Assembly (NCBI GenBank): GCA_024403675.1
Contig: JAKSRH010000016.1
Span: 1 to 34,878 of the forward strand
DNA from: Saccharofermentans sp.
Lineage (GTDB): Bacteria > Bacillota > Clostridia > Saccharofermentanales > Saccharofermentanaceae
Length of the DNA stretch: 34,878 bases
Direction of reading: 5' to 3'
In this document: positions 15,120 to 23,572 of the stretch, piece after piece
Numbering within the stretch: position 1 is the stretch's first letter
How the letters are laid out: the number at the start of each line of letters is the position of its first letter
Position numbers and translations under genes: made by a program
Notes under the pieces: model-generated
What the model saw: only the letters and a program-made list of their open reading frames with translations
Database searches by the model: none
What the model was told of the DNA's origin: nothing

Positions 15120-16544
15120 ATGAATCCTTTTGATAAATCAATGGAAAAAATCGTATCCCTTGCTAAGACTCGTGGATTCGTTTTCCCAGGTTCTGATATT
15201 TATGGTGGTCTTGCTAACTCATGGGATTACGGTCCTCTTGGTGTTCAGCTTAAGAACAACGTAAAGGCAGCTTGGTGGAAGAAGTTCGTTCAGGAGAACC
15301 CATATAACGTAGGTCTTGATGCTGCTATTCTTATGAACCCACAGGCTTGGGTAGCATCTGGTCACGTAGGTGGTTTCTCTGATCCACTTATCGATTGTAA
15401 GCAGTGTCATGCTCGTCACAGAGCAGATAAGCTCGTTGAGGATTTTAACGCTGAGAACAATATTACAGACGTACCTGTAGAGGGTATGGATGACAAGGCT
15501 CTCGTAGAGTACATCAAGGAGAGAAATATCCCATGTCCAACATGTGGTGGTCACGAGTTCACAGACGTTCGTAAGTTCAATCTCATGTTCAAGACATTTA
15601 TGGGTGTTACTGAGGATTCCAAGAATGAGGTTTACCTCCGCCCAGAGACAGCGCAGGGTATCTTCGTAAACTTCGGTAATGTACAGCGTGCATCCCGTAA
15701 GAAGGTTCCATTTGGTATCTGCCAGATTGGTAAGTCTTTCCGTAATGAGATTACACCAGGTAACTTTATTTTCCGTACTCGTGAGTTCGAGCAGATGGAG
15801 CTTGAGTTCTTCTGCGAGCCAGGTACAGACCTTGAGTGGTTCCAGTACTGGAAAGATTATTGCTACAACTGGCTTATGGGTCTCGGCCTTAAGAAGGATG
15901 AGATTCGTACAAGAGATCACTCTCCAGAGGAGCTTGCTTTCTATTCCAATGCAACAACAGACTTCGAGTTTACTTTCCCATTTGGTTGGGGTGAGCTCTG
16001 GGGTGTTGCAGATCGTACAGATTATGACCTCAAGCAGCACATGCAGTTCTCTAAGCAGGATCTTTCTTACTTTGATCCAGCAAAGAATGAGAAGTATGTT
16101 CCATATGTTATCGAGCCATCCCTTGGTGCTGACCGTGTAACACTTGCATTCCTTTGCTCTGCTTATGATGAGGAGGATATCGGTACAGAGGAGAAGCCAG
16201 ATGTTCGTACAGTAATGAGATTCCATCCATTCCTCGCACCTATCAAGATTGGTTTCCTCCCATTGTCCGCTAAGCTTTCTGACAACTGTCTCCCAATTTA
16301 TGAGAAGCTTTGTAAGAAGTATGCTTGTGAGTTCGATGACAGACAGTCCATCGGTAAGAGATATCGTCGTCAGGACGAGGTTGGTACACCATACTGCGTA
16401 GTATATGACTTTGATTCTGAGACAGATGGTTGCGTTACAATTCGTGAGCGTGACTCAATGAAGAATGTAGAGTATGAGCCAGGTAACATTCGTTTCCCAA
16501 TCGACAAGCTCGAGGAATTCTTCGCTGACAAGTTCGATTTCTAA
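15120..16544 (+). CDS. glyS: glycyl-tRNA synthetase, alpha2 (single-chain) type
   Basis: The 474-residue class II synthetase charges tRNA-Gly. It starts with the family block [15 protein letters not shown], carries a probable zinc site ([14 protein letters not shown]), motif 2 ([22 protein letters not shown]) within the catalytic core and a C-terminal anticodon-binding domain from about residue 370. This is the bacterial-eukaryotic alpha2 form, not the separate GlyQ/GlyS chains. The ATG at 15120 is chosen because GGAGGA ends 10 bp upstream; a TTG at 15102 lies before that site. It follows rpoZ closely and no T-box leader was found. Confidence 0.95.
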   Translation: MNPFDKSMEKIVSLAKTRGFVFPGSDIYGGLANSWDYGPLGVQLKNNVKAAWWKKFVQENPYNVGLDAAILMNPQAWVASGHVGGFSDPLIDCKQCHARHRADKLVEDFNAENNITDVPVEGMDDKALVEYIKERNIPCPTCGGHEFTDVRKFNLMFKTFMGVTEDSKNEVYLRPETAQGIFVNFGNVQRASRKKVPFGICQIGKSFRNEITPGNFIFRTREFEQMELEFFCEPGTDLEWFQYWKDYCYNWLMGLGLKKDEIRTRDHSPEELAFYSNATTDFEFTFPFGWGELWGVADRTDYDLKQHMQFSKQDLSYFDPAKNEKYVPYVIEPSLGADRVTLAFLCSAYDEEDIGTEEKPDVRTVMRFHPFLAPIKIGFLPLSAKLSDNCLPIYEKLCKKYACEFDDRQSIGKRYRRQDEVGTPYCVVYDFDSETDGCVTIRERDSMKNVEYEPGNIRFPIDKLEEFFADKFDF

Positions 16545-16577
16545 TTGATTGCATAGTTTAAATTTATCGCGATTAAG

Positions 16578-16608
16578 ACGGCGTCCTTTGTATGAAGGGC
16601 GCCGTTTG
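16578..16608 (+). terminator. intrinsic terminator after glyS
   Basis: Arms ACGGCG-TCCTT (16578-16588) and AAGGGCGCCGT (16595-16605) form a strong hairpin, followed by a short and imperfect T tract (TTTGTG). Confidence 0.6.
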
Positions 16609-16659
16609 TGATATAAATAGTTTGTATTTTGTTTATGGAAGGAAGTATAGGGGATTCCC

Positions 16660-17481
16660 ATGACTAAGAAAGTAGTATCAGTTCAGGATATTTCATGCTA
16701 TGGACAGTGCTCACAGACAGTGGCATTGCCTGTATTATCAGTCCTGGGCGTGGAGACTGTCATCCTTCCATCCGCAGTTCTCAGCACACACACAACTTCC
16801 TTCGAAGGTTATACAGTTCACGACCTGACAGAGGAGATGCCTAAGATCGTTGCTCACTGGAAGAAGGAGAATATCAAATTCGACGCTATTTACACTGGTT
16901 ATATAAGCGACGTGCGCCAGTTCGACTGTATACTCGATCTGAGAAGTCAGCTCAATCCAGGCGGTATGGTTATCGTGGATCCTGCCATGGCGGATCACGG
17001 CGAGTTGTATCCGGCCCTGAGTGACGATATCGTGGAGGGCATGAGACGTCTCGTGTCTGTGGCTGATGTAATTATTCCTAACATCACTGAGGCGGTGCTT
17101 CTTACCAATACTGAGTACAAGCCTGATTTTACCCAGGACGAAATAGAGGGGATCCTGCACAAGCTGGCAGCTCTCGGTCCTCGTTACAGTGTAATCACGG
17201 GTGTAAGCTACGAAAGCGGCAAGTTGGGAGCGGTGTGTCTCGATAAGGAAAGTGGCGAGATAACTAACTATTTTTCTGATTATGTGAACAAGATCTGCTA
17301 CGGCACAGGCGACATTTTCTCGTCTGTTGTGGTTGGCCGTATGGTTAATGGTAGTTCCGTATATGATGCTCTTAAGACAGCCAGCGAATTTGTTGCTTCT
17401 TGCATCCGTGCTACTATCGGCGATGACGAGCACCATTATGGGGTGCATTTCGAAAGTGTGCTTCACGAACTGCTTAAATAA
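16660..17481 (+). CDS. pdxY: pyridoxal/pyridoxamine kinase (PdxY/PdxK type)
   Basis: The 273-residue ribokinase-like enzyme phosphorylates B6 vitamers. It opens with VSVQDISCYGQCS, typical of pyridoxal kinases, contains VIVDPAMADHG, VIIPNITEA and ends with the anion-hole block CYGTGDIFSSV, where Asp218 is the catalytic base. The length is normal. A GGAAGG site is about 18 bp upstream, with AGGGG nearer the ATG. Its neighbours, an ECF S component and a pyridoxamine-pyruvate aminotransferase-like gene, point to vitamin B6 salvage and favour pyridoxamine or pyridoxal as substrate. Confidence 0.85.
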   Translation: MTKKVVSVQDISCYGQCSQTVALPVLSVLGVETVILPSAVLSTHTTSFEGYTVHDLTEEMPKIVAHWKKENIKFDAIYTGYISDVRQFDCILDLRSQLNPGGMVIVDPAMADHGELYPALSDDIVEGMRRLVSVADVIIPNITEAVLLTNTEYKPDFTQDEIEGILHKLAALGPRYSVITGVSYESGKLGAVCLDKESGEITNYFSDYVNKICYGTGDIFSSVVVGRMVNGSSVYDALKTASEFVASCIRATIGDDEHHYGVHFESVLHELLK

Positions 17482-17537
17482 ACTGGTCTTATAAAAATGT
17501 TTGATTCTGACTATAAATAAATAACCAGATTGGTATT

Positions 17538-17579
17538 AAAATCCTTCCGAGAGGTGAGTGAACTCAGAAAGGATTTTTG
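17538..17579 (+). promoter_or_regulatory. hairpin covering the ribosome site of the ECF S gene
   Basis: AAAATCCTT (about 17538-17546) pairs with AAGGATTTT (about 17569-17578), the right arm running into a T stretch. A small GAGT/ACTC stem lies in the loop. The right arm contains the AAAGGA ribosome site of the ATG at 17582. Terminator-like and site-hiding roles are both possible. No known riboswitch class was recognised. Confidence 0.45.
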
Positions 17580-17581
17580 CT

Positions 17582-18109
17582 ATGAGTAAAGTAAACAATC
17601 GTAAAAAGATAGAATTTATCGCATATACAGCAGTGTTTACAGCGTTGATTTTTGTTTTCACAATGCTGGTAAATGTTAAGTGGCCTTTCGGTAATGGAGG
17701 TCTCATTCACTTGGGTAACGTTCCGCTTTTTGTCTGTGCTATTTTGCTTGGTAAGAAATCAGGTGCTATCGCAGGTGCCATTGGTATGGGACTTTTTGAC
17801 CTTCTGTCTGGATGGACAATGTGGGCACCTTTCACATTCGTCATTGTAGGCCTTATGGGATTTGCGGTAGGTTCTATCACACATAAAAGAAGAACACTTT
17901 ATTGGTATGCCATTTCTTTTGCAGTGGCACTAGTAATTAAGGTTGTTGGATATTACATTGCAGAGTGGATTATTTATGGAAATGCTATTGCTCCATTGCA
18001 GTCAGTTCCAGGAAATATCATCCAGATTGGCATGGCATCAGTAGTAGTACTGATCGCGATTAAGCCTCTGGAAGCTGCAGCAAAGGTGGTTGGATTTAAA
18101 CATGCATAA
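17582..18109 (+). CDS. ECF transporter S component, probably for a B6 vitamer
   Basis: The 175-residue integral membrane protein has about five to six hydrophobic segments and the family block GNVPLFVCAILLGKKSGAIAG, then GLFDLLSG, as in the DUF1393-like ECF S components. Such proteins bind a vitamin and use a shared EcfAA'T energising module encoded elsewhere. No ATPase or T component is nearby. Substrate inference rests only on the flanking kinase and aminotransferase genes. The ATG at 17582 has GAAAGGA 8 bp upstream; a GTG at 17558 is the alternative. Its stop lies 8 bp inside the next gene. Confidence 0.78.
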   Translation: MSKVNNRKKIEFIAYTAVFTALIFVFTMLVNVKWPFGNGGLIHLGNVPLFVCAILLGKKSGAIAGAIGMGLFDLLSGWTMWAPFTFVIVGLMGFAVGSITHKRRTLYWYAISFAVALVIKVVGYYIAEWIIYGNAIAPLQSVPGNIIQIGMASVVVLIAIKPLEAAAKVVGFKHA

Positions 18110-19223
18110 GATTATGACACCAGGACCTACTCAGGTCGCACCAAATGTTTTGCAGGCGAGAAGCCTGCCATGCACTAACCCTGACTTGGACGTTGCTTTC
18201 GTAGAGGATTATAAGCAGCTTTGCCTTAAGATTAGTGCTCTTTTGAAGACTGAGGCGGAGACTTTGATTCTCGGTGGTGAGGGCATTCTCGGGCTCGAGG
18301 CTGCCTGCGCGTCCCTGACAGAAGAGGGGGACCGTGTTCTGGTTATTGATAACGGCGTTTTTGGCAGGGGTTTCCAGGATTTTGTTTCCATGTATGGTGG
18401 CGTGCCTGTTCTCTCCACAGGCGATTATCGTGAGACTATTGATGTGGCTGCACTTAAGGCTTTCCTTGAGGACGACAGTGACTTCAAGTATGCCACTGTG
18501 GTTCACGGTGACACTCCAAGCGGTATGCTGAATGACGTTGGCGCGATTACTAAGCTTCTTAAGGAGTACGGAATTCTGACTGTGGTTGATGCTGTATCCA
18601 CCATGTTCGGCGAGGCGCTCGATGTGAGTAATATCGACATTCTCTGCGGTGGTTCCCAGAAGGTTATCTCCGCTCCTCCAGGCCTCACAATTAACGTGGT
18701 TTCTGATGATGCCAAGGCGGCGATTAACGCCCGCCAGACTCCTATTAGATCTTTTTATGCGAACCTGAAGGTTTTCTTCAACTACTATGAGGAGAAGTGG
18801 TTTCCATATACAATGCCAATCAGCGATATCAATGGTCTTCGCGTGGCCATCGAGAATATCGAGGCTGATGGCGAGATTTATGAGCGCCACGCTCGCATCG
18901 CTAAGGCGACACGTGCCGCTATCGTGGCTTCCGGCCTCAAGCTGTATGCCAATAGCGGTTATTCCAATACAGTCAGTGTATTCGAGGTGCCTGCTGGTAC
19001 TACTGCCGAGGCGATTCTCGAGACTATGAAGAACGAGCATAACATAATGATTGCTGGTTCCTTCGATGTGTTCGCTGGCAAGATCATCCGAATCGGTCAT
19101 ATGGGTAATAATTCCAGCGTTGAAAATGTGGCTGAGACGCTGGCGGCGCTGGATAAGACCTTTGCTGCGCTGGGCGTCGAGTTGAAGGCTAGCCTGGCCG
19201 AGGTTTTTGAGGCGAATTTGTAA
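18102..19223 (+). CDS. class V aminotransferase, probable pyridoxamine-pyruvate aminotransferase
   Basis: The 373-residue fold-type I enzyme belongs to the alanine-glyoxylate/serine-pyruvate aminotransferase group. It begins MTPGPTQV and has its Schiff-base lysine at Lys187 in GGSQKVISAPPG. Several blocks match what I recall of Mesorhizobium pyridoxamine-pyruvate aminotransferase: GGEGILGLEAA with Glu60 at the place of that enzyme's Glu68, HGDTPSG, VVDAVST and RIGHMG. Ordinary relatives have small residues (SGSG or GTG) at the Glu position. The PPAT reaction is pyridoxamine plus pyruvate to pyridoxal plus alanine. The gene overlaps the S component gene and follows the pyridoxal kinase gene, which supports B6 salvage. 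The alternative is alanine-glyoxylate aminotransferase. Codon use is richer in GC-ending codons than in the neighbours. Confidence 0.7.
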   Translation: MHKIMTPGPTQVAPNVLQARSLPCTNPDLDVAFVEDYKQLCLKISALLKTEAETLILGGEGILGLEAACASLTEEGDRVLVIDNGVFGRGFQDFVSMYGGVPVLSTGDYRETIDVAALKAFLEDDSDFKYATVVHGDTPSGMLNDVGAITKLLKEYGILTVVDAVSTMFGEALDVSNIDILCGGSQKVISAPPGLTINVVSDDAKAAINARQTPIRSFYANLKVFFNYYEEKWFPYTMPISDINGLRVAIENIEADGEIYERHARIAKATRAAIVASGLKLYANSGYSNTVSVFEVPAGTTAEAILETMKNEHNIMIAGSFDVFAGKIIRIGHMGNNSSVENVAETLAALDKTFAALGVELKASLAEVFEANL

Positions 19224-19238
19224 TTGTGCGGGACTGGA

Positions 19239-19354
19239 TTTCAGCCTTATTTTGAAAAGTATATATAGGGCTGAAATTTTCAGCCCTATTTGGAAAAATT
19301 TATATGGGGCTGAAATTTTCAGCCTTATTTGAAAAAATCTGTATAGGGCTGAAA
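19239..19354. repeat. three tandem 39-bp palindromic repeats
   Basis: Units start at 19239, 19278 and 19317. Each runs from TTTCAGCC to GGCTGAAA with an AT-rich centre of about 22 bp containing ATTT-GAAAA and TAT. Arms are identical in all copies and the centres differ slightly. They lie between the convergent aminotransferase and DUF4003-like genes, so they may act as strong bidirectional transcript-end structures or protein-binding sites. Confidence 0.85.
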
Positions 19355-19372
19355 ATCAGGCAAACAGGCAAC

Positions 19373-19410
19373 AAAAAAGCGCTGTTCCGAACGAGGAGCA
19401 GCGCCTTTTA
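19373..19410. terminator. bidirectional intrinsic terminator
   Basis: GCGCTGTTC (19379-19387) pairs with GAGCAGCGC (19395-19403), flanked by AAAAAA on the left and CTTTT on the right. It can serve both the rightward aminotransferase unit and the leftward DUF4003-like gene. Confidence 0.8.
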
Positions 19411-19423
19411 TATATAAACAATA

Positions 19424-20410
19424 TTAATATGTTGCAGAGTTTGCAGCGGTACTAGCGGCGATAGCAGCTGTGAGCATGCATGCCTCGATTGCCATTGTGA
19501 TGGCCATCATGGTGCTTGTGATTACTGGGTCAATAGTTGAAGCCGTGTTTGTATATTCATCTAGGAGCATCTGGGCAACAAACATACGACGTGTCGCACT
19601 CTCCATAGAAAATGAACCAAAGCCCTTCTTTGTTTTAAGGAAGTCTTCACCTTCTGAAATGATTTCTACCACGGCAGGGTTTGGCATGTTAAGCATACAA
19701 AGTGCTCCAAGTGTAGGAAGTTCACTGCTTTTACCAAGACTTCTCTTTGCTTTCTTAAGGTCGTCGAAAAGGGACACAACTTTTGCACACTTGTAATCGG
19801 ATGGTTCTGGCTGAAGTGCCAAGATATGTGTGAGTGACTGTAGTGGATTTCCTTGGCCGAACTTTTTCTTAAGAATGTCGTAGCATCTCTCCATATCGTC
19901 AATAAGTTGGTCGATATCTCTGTCTGTGACAGCAAGTGTAGCCGCGAAAGGAATATCTGCATTATCTGTAAGCCACATGTGATTCTTGGACATCTTGTCA
20001 AAGATTTCATTTGTACGATCAATGTGCTTCATGTAGTCACTATCACCGACATGGTCAGCAATAATTAACGCAGCAATGATTCTATAGTCACTTCCTGTCC
20101 AGTGGCGGCCCTGAAGTGTCTCGTGAATTTCTTGAACTTTCTTAAGATATGCCTCTGGATCAGACTTTGTAGCGAGTTTACAAACAAGAGGCATTTTGTT
20201 GTAGCTTCTAAATTCAGAGAAAAGATGGGTATTGGATTTTAATAGTTTCTCTAGTTCTTTGAGTCTCTCGATGTTGCCCTCGATACCACCTACTGTAAGG
20301 ATGGAAGCTCCTGAAAGTGCCATGAATTCTGACTCTAAAACGAATGCCTTATGAACAATATTACGATTGCGACTGAGCAAATCGCATTTACTAAGTACTT
20401 TTTCTTTCAT
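19424..20410 (-). CDS. DUF4003-like protein of unknown function
   Basis: The 328-residue protein starts MKEKVLSKCDLL and is mostly helical, with blocks such as GRHWTGSDYRIIAALIIAD and LSLTHILAL-like repeats (QSLTHILAL). This fits the DUF4003 family of Firmicutes, whose members have no known role. The last 35 residues (IDPVITSTMMAITMAIEACM and an Ala/Ser-rich end) are hydrophobic and could contact the membrane. It is encoded opposite to its neighbours and faces the aminotransferase gene across the repeats and terminator. Confidence 0.7.
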   Translation of the reverse strand: MKEKVLSKCDLLSRNRNIVHKAFVLESEFMALSGASILTVGGIEGNIERLKELEKLLKSNTHLFSEFRSYNKMPLVCKLATKSDPEAYLKKVQEIHETLQGRHWTGSDYRIIAALIIADHVGDSDYMKHIDRTNEIFDKMSKNHMWLTDNADIPFAATLAVTDRDIDQLIDDMERCYDILKKKFGQGNPLQSLTHILALQPEPSDYKCAKVVSLFDDLKKAKRSLGKSSELPTLGALCMLNMPNPAVVEIISEGEDFLKTKKGFGSFSMESATRRMFVAQMLLDEYTNTASTIDPVITSTMMAITMAIEACMLTAAIAASTAANSATY

Positions 20411-20536
20411 ATTAATTTACCTCTTTGCCATTAGTTGATGACTTACACCTCAATTATAAAGGAGAAGATATTAAGAAATGGCTAAGAAATGATTTTTGTT
20501 GAATAAAAATAATTTGTGAATATATAAATTATGGGG

Positions 20537-20566
20537 TTGTTATCGGTAAGGTTCTTTATTTATAAT
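20537..20566 (+). promoter_or_regulatory. sigma-A-type promoter of ppdK
   Basis: TTGTTA (20537-20542) and a perfect TATAAT (20561-20566) are 18 bp apart. The start of transcription would be about 20573, leaving a leader of about 38 bases before the ATG at 20611. Confidence 0.6.
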
Positions 20567-20610
20567 ATACGAACCAAATGAAAATCATATTGAAAGGCGG
20601 GTACTTATTA

Positions 20611-23244
20611 ATGACTAAGTACGTATACTTGTTTACTGAGGGTAACGGTACTATGCGTGAGCTCCTCGGTGGTAAGGGTGCAAACCTTGCTGAGATGACA
20701 AAGATTGGTCTTCCAGTTCCACAGGGTTTTACAATCTCAACAGAGGCTTGTACAAAGTATTACGATGATGGCCGTAAGATTAACGAAGAAATCATGGCTC
20801 AGGTTATGGACGGCGTTGAGCAGATGGAGAAAATCAACGGAAAGAAATTCGGAGATTTGAAGAATCCACTTCTCGTTTCTGTTCGTTCAGGTGCTAGAGC
20901 TTCAATGCCAGGTATGATGGATACAATCCTTAACCTTGGTCTTAACGATGAAGTAGTTGCAGCAATGATTGCTGGTAATCCAGATCCTGCTTTCGAGCGT
21001 TTTGTATATGACTCTTACAGACGTTTCATTCAGATGTTCTCTGATGTAGTTATGGAAGTTGGTAAGAAGTATTTTGAGCAGCTTATCGACAAGATGAAGG
21101 AAGAGAAGGGTGTTCAGTTCGACGTAGAACTTACAGCATCTGACCTTAAGACTCTTGCTGAGCAGTTCAAGGCTGAGTACAAGAACCAGATTGGTGAGGA
21201 CTTCCCATCAGATCCAGTAGTACAGCTCAAGCTTGCTATCGAGGCTGTATTTAAGTCATGGGATAACCCACGTGCTAACGTATATAGAAGAGATAATGAT
21301 ATTCCATATTCTTGGGGTACTGCAGTTAACGTAATGCCAATGGTATTCGGTAACCTTAACAATGAGTCTGGTACAGGTGTTGCATTTACACGTGATCCTG
21401 GTACAGGTGAGAACAAGCTCATGGGTGAGTTCCTTATTAATGCTCAGGGTGAGGACGTAGTTGCTGGTGTTCGTACACCAATGCCAATCGCTCAGATGGA
21501 GCAGGAGTTCCCAGAGGCATATGCTGAGTTTATTAAGGTTTGTGATCTCCTCGAGAATCACTACCACGATATGCAGGACATGGAGTTTACAGTAGAGAAC
21601 AAGAAGCTCTATATGCTCCAGTGCCGTAATGGTAAGAGAACTGCACAGGCTGCTCTCCAGATTGCTGTTGACCTCGTTAAGGAAGGTCACAAGACAGAGG
21701 CTGAGGCTGTTGCAATGATTGACCCACGTAACCTTGATACACTTCTCCACCCACAGTTTGATGTAGCTGCTCTTAAGGCTGCAAAGGCTGCTGGTAAGGG
21801 CCTTGGTGCTTCTCCTGGAGCTGCTTGCGGTAAGGTTGTATTTACAGCTGATGACGCAGTAGAGTGGGCTGAGAGAGGCGAGAAGGTTATCCTCGTAAGA
21901 CTTGAGACATCTCCAGAAGATATCACAGGTATGAAGGCTGCTCAGGGTATCCTCACAGTTCGTGGTGGTATGACATCACATGCTGCAGTAGTTGCACGTG
22001 GTATGGGTACTTGCTGCGTATCTGGTTGTGGTGAGATTGCTATGGACGAGGAGAACAAGAAGTTCACACTCGCTGGTAAGACATATGTAGAGGGTGATTA
22101 CATCTCTATTGATGGTTCTACAGGTAATATTTATGACGGTATCATCCCAACAGTTGATGCTAAGATCGATGGTAACTTCGGTACAGTAATGGCTTGGGCT
22201 GATAAGTTCAGAACACTTAAGGTTAGAACAAACGCTGATACACCTGCAGATGCTAAGAGAGCTCGTGAGCTCGGTGCTGAGGGTATTGGTCTCTGCCGTA
22301 CAGAGCACATGTTCTTCGAGGAAGATAGAATTGCTGCTTTCCGTGAGATGATCTGTGCCGATACAGTTGAAGAGAGAGAAGCTGCTCTCGAGAAGATTCT
22401 CCCATATCAGCAGGGCGACTTTAAGGCTCTCTACGAGGCACTCGAGGGATATCCTGTTACAATCCGTTTCTTGGATCCACCTCTCCATGAGTTCGTTCCT
22501 ACAGAGGAAGACGATATTAAGAAGCTCGCTGATTCTCAGGGCAAGTCCGTTGAGGATATCAAGGCTCTTATCTCCAGCCTCCATGAGTTCAACCCAATGA
22601 TGGGTCACCGTGGATGCCGTCTTGCAGTTACATATCCTGAGATTGCTAAGATGCAGACAAAGGCTGTTATCCGTGCAGCTCTCGAGGTTAAGGCAGCTCA
22701 TCCAGATTGGGCTATTAAGCCAGAAATCATGATTCCACTTGTATGTGAGATCAAGGAGCTTGCCTTCGTTAAGAAGGTAGTTGTAGAGACAGCTGACGCA
22801 GAGATTGCTGCAGCAGGTGTTGCTCTTGATTACTCTGTTGGTACAATGATTGAGATTCCAAGAGCTGCTCTTACAGCTGATGAGATTGCTAAGGAAGCTG
22901 AGTTCTTCTGCTTCGGTACAAATGACCTTACACAGATGACATACGGTTTCTCCCGTGACGATGCTGGTAAGTTCCTCCCAGCTTATTACGACACAAAGAT
23001 TTTCGAGTCCGATCCATTCGTTAAGCTCGATCAGACAGGTGTTGGTAAGCTCATGGAGATGGCTATCAAGCTCGGTAAGCCAGTTAACCCAGACCTCCAC
23101 GTAGGTATCTGTGGTGAGCACGGTGGAGATCCTTCATCTGTAGAGTTCTGCCACAAGATTGGTCTCGACTATGTATCTTGTTCACCATTCCGCGTACCTA
23201 TCGCTAGACTTGCTGCTGCTCAGGCTGCAATAAAAAGCAAGTAA
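20611..23244 (+). CDS. ppdK: pyruvate, phosphate dikinase
   Basis: PPDK interconverts pyruvate, ATP and phosphate with PEP, AMP and pyrophosphate and serves PPi-linked glycolysis in anaerobes. The 877-residue protein has the N-terminal nucleotide-binding domain (GGKGANLAEM, SVRSGARASMPGMMDTILNLG), the swivelling domain with the phosphohistidine in GGMTSHAAVVARGMG, and the C-terminal PEP-binding barrel (GLCRTEHMF, MMGHRGCRL, FGTNDLTQM, CGEHGGDP). The length is normal. The ATG at 20611 follows AAAGGCGGG; an upstream in-frame ATG at 20578 precedes that site. Codon use is strongly biased, as for a highly expressed gene. Confidence 0.97.
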   Translation: MTKYVYLFTEGNGTMRELLGGKGANLAEMTKIGLPVPQGFTISTEACTKYYDDGRKINEEIMAQVMDGVEQMEKINGKKFGDLKNPLLVSVRSGARASMPGMMDTILNLGLNDEVVAAMIAGNPDPAFERFVYDSYRRFIQMFSDVVMEVGKKYFEQLIDKMKEEKGVQFDVELTASDLKTLAEQFKAEYKNQIGEDFPSDPVVQLKLAIEAVFKSWDNPRANVYRRDNDIPYSWGTAVNVMPMVFGNLNNESGTGVAFTRDPGTGENKLMGEFLINAQGEDVVAGVRTPMPIAQMEQEFPEAYAEFIKVCDLLENHYHDMQDMEFTVENKKLYMLQCRNGKRTAQAALQIAVDLVKEGHKTEAEAVAMIDPRNLDTLLHPQFDVAALKAAKAAGKGLGASPGAACGKVVFTADDAVEWAERGEKVILVRLETSPEDITGMKAAQGILTVRGGMTSHAAVVARGMGTCCVSGCGEIAMDEENKKFTLAGKTYVEGDYISIDGSTGNIYDGIIPTVDAKIDGNFGTVMAWADKFRTLKVRTNADTPADAKRARELGAEGIGLCRTEHMFFEEDRIAAFREMICADTVEEREAALEKILPYQQGDFKALYEALEGYPVTIRFLDPPLHEFVPTEEDDIKKLADSQGKSVEDIKALISSLHEFNPMMGHRGCRLAVTYPEIAKMQTKAVIRAALEVKAAHPDWAIKPEIMIPLVCEIKELAFVKKVVVETADAEIAAAGVALDYSVGTMIEIPRAALTADEIAKEAEFFCFGTNDLTQMTYGFSRDDAGKFLPAYYDTKIFESDPFVKLDQTGVGKLMEMAIKLGKPVNPDLHVGICGEHGGDPSSVEFCHKIGLDYVSCSPFRVPIARLAAAQAAIKSK

Positions 23245-23301
23245 AGAAATCGCAGATTTCATACAATTAGGTTTCTGAAAACCCTTATAAATAGCTTGTT
23301 T

Positions 23302-23334
23302 AGGAGCATCACTTCGGTGGTGCTCCTTTTTTTC
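23302..23334 (+). terminator. strong intrinsic terminator of ppdK
   Basis: AGGAGCATCAC and GTGGTGCTCCT pair around a TTCG tetraloop and are followed by seven or more T residues. Confidence 0.9.
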
Positions 23335-23501
23335 GTAAAGCGATCAGTACGCGGCGGATTCAAGCATCGCGTATCAATCGCGTACCAAAATTTAAATTGA
23401 CCGCGCATCACAAAAAATAAGGTTATGAGGCGCTCTAATGTTACAATTTTCAAATTTTTCGATTTTTTTTGAAAAAATTTCCAAAAACCATTCAACTTTT
23501 G

Positions 23502-23541
23502 CCCTTCCATTTTCTAATTAGTGAAGGGGTCAATACTCCAG
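23502..23541 (+). repeat. third copy of the AGTGAAGGGG motif, marking the second element remnant
   Basis: CCCTTC (23502-23507) and GAAGGG (23523-23528) form a hairpin as in the units near 989 and 1094. The word TAGTGAAGGGGTCAAT (23519-23534) is identical over 16 bases to 1114-1129, and the following base triplet context (CTCC) also agrees. It lies about 550 bp upstream of parA. Confidence 0.6.
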
Positions 23542-23572
23542 GTCGAGGATGACCTAGTTGCCTCTTCGCTGG

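Noticed and set aside
15219..16226. Long minus-strand open frame (335 codons) opposite glyS
   Set aside because: It is a shadow of the highly biased codon use of glyS, with no ribosome site and a composition rich in Cys, Leu, Ile and Trp. The same holds for the long antisense frames opposite ppdK (21976-23121), the pyridoxal kinase gene (16738-17466) and the aminotransferase gene (18096-19100).
16560..16660. T-box or riboswitch before the pyridoxal kinase gene
   Set aside because: The only structure is the glyS terminator; no T-box sequence or known riboswitch core is visible.
19239..19354. CRISPR array
   Set aside because: The 39-bp units are contiguous palindromes with no unique spacers, and there is no cas gene.
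23335..23500. Gene in the AT-rich stretch after the ppdK terminator
   Set aside because: Only short frames without ribosome sites occur. The stretch has a few CGCG words and long A/T runs, and I see no supportable feature.
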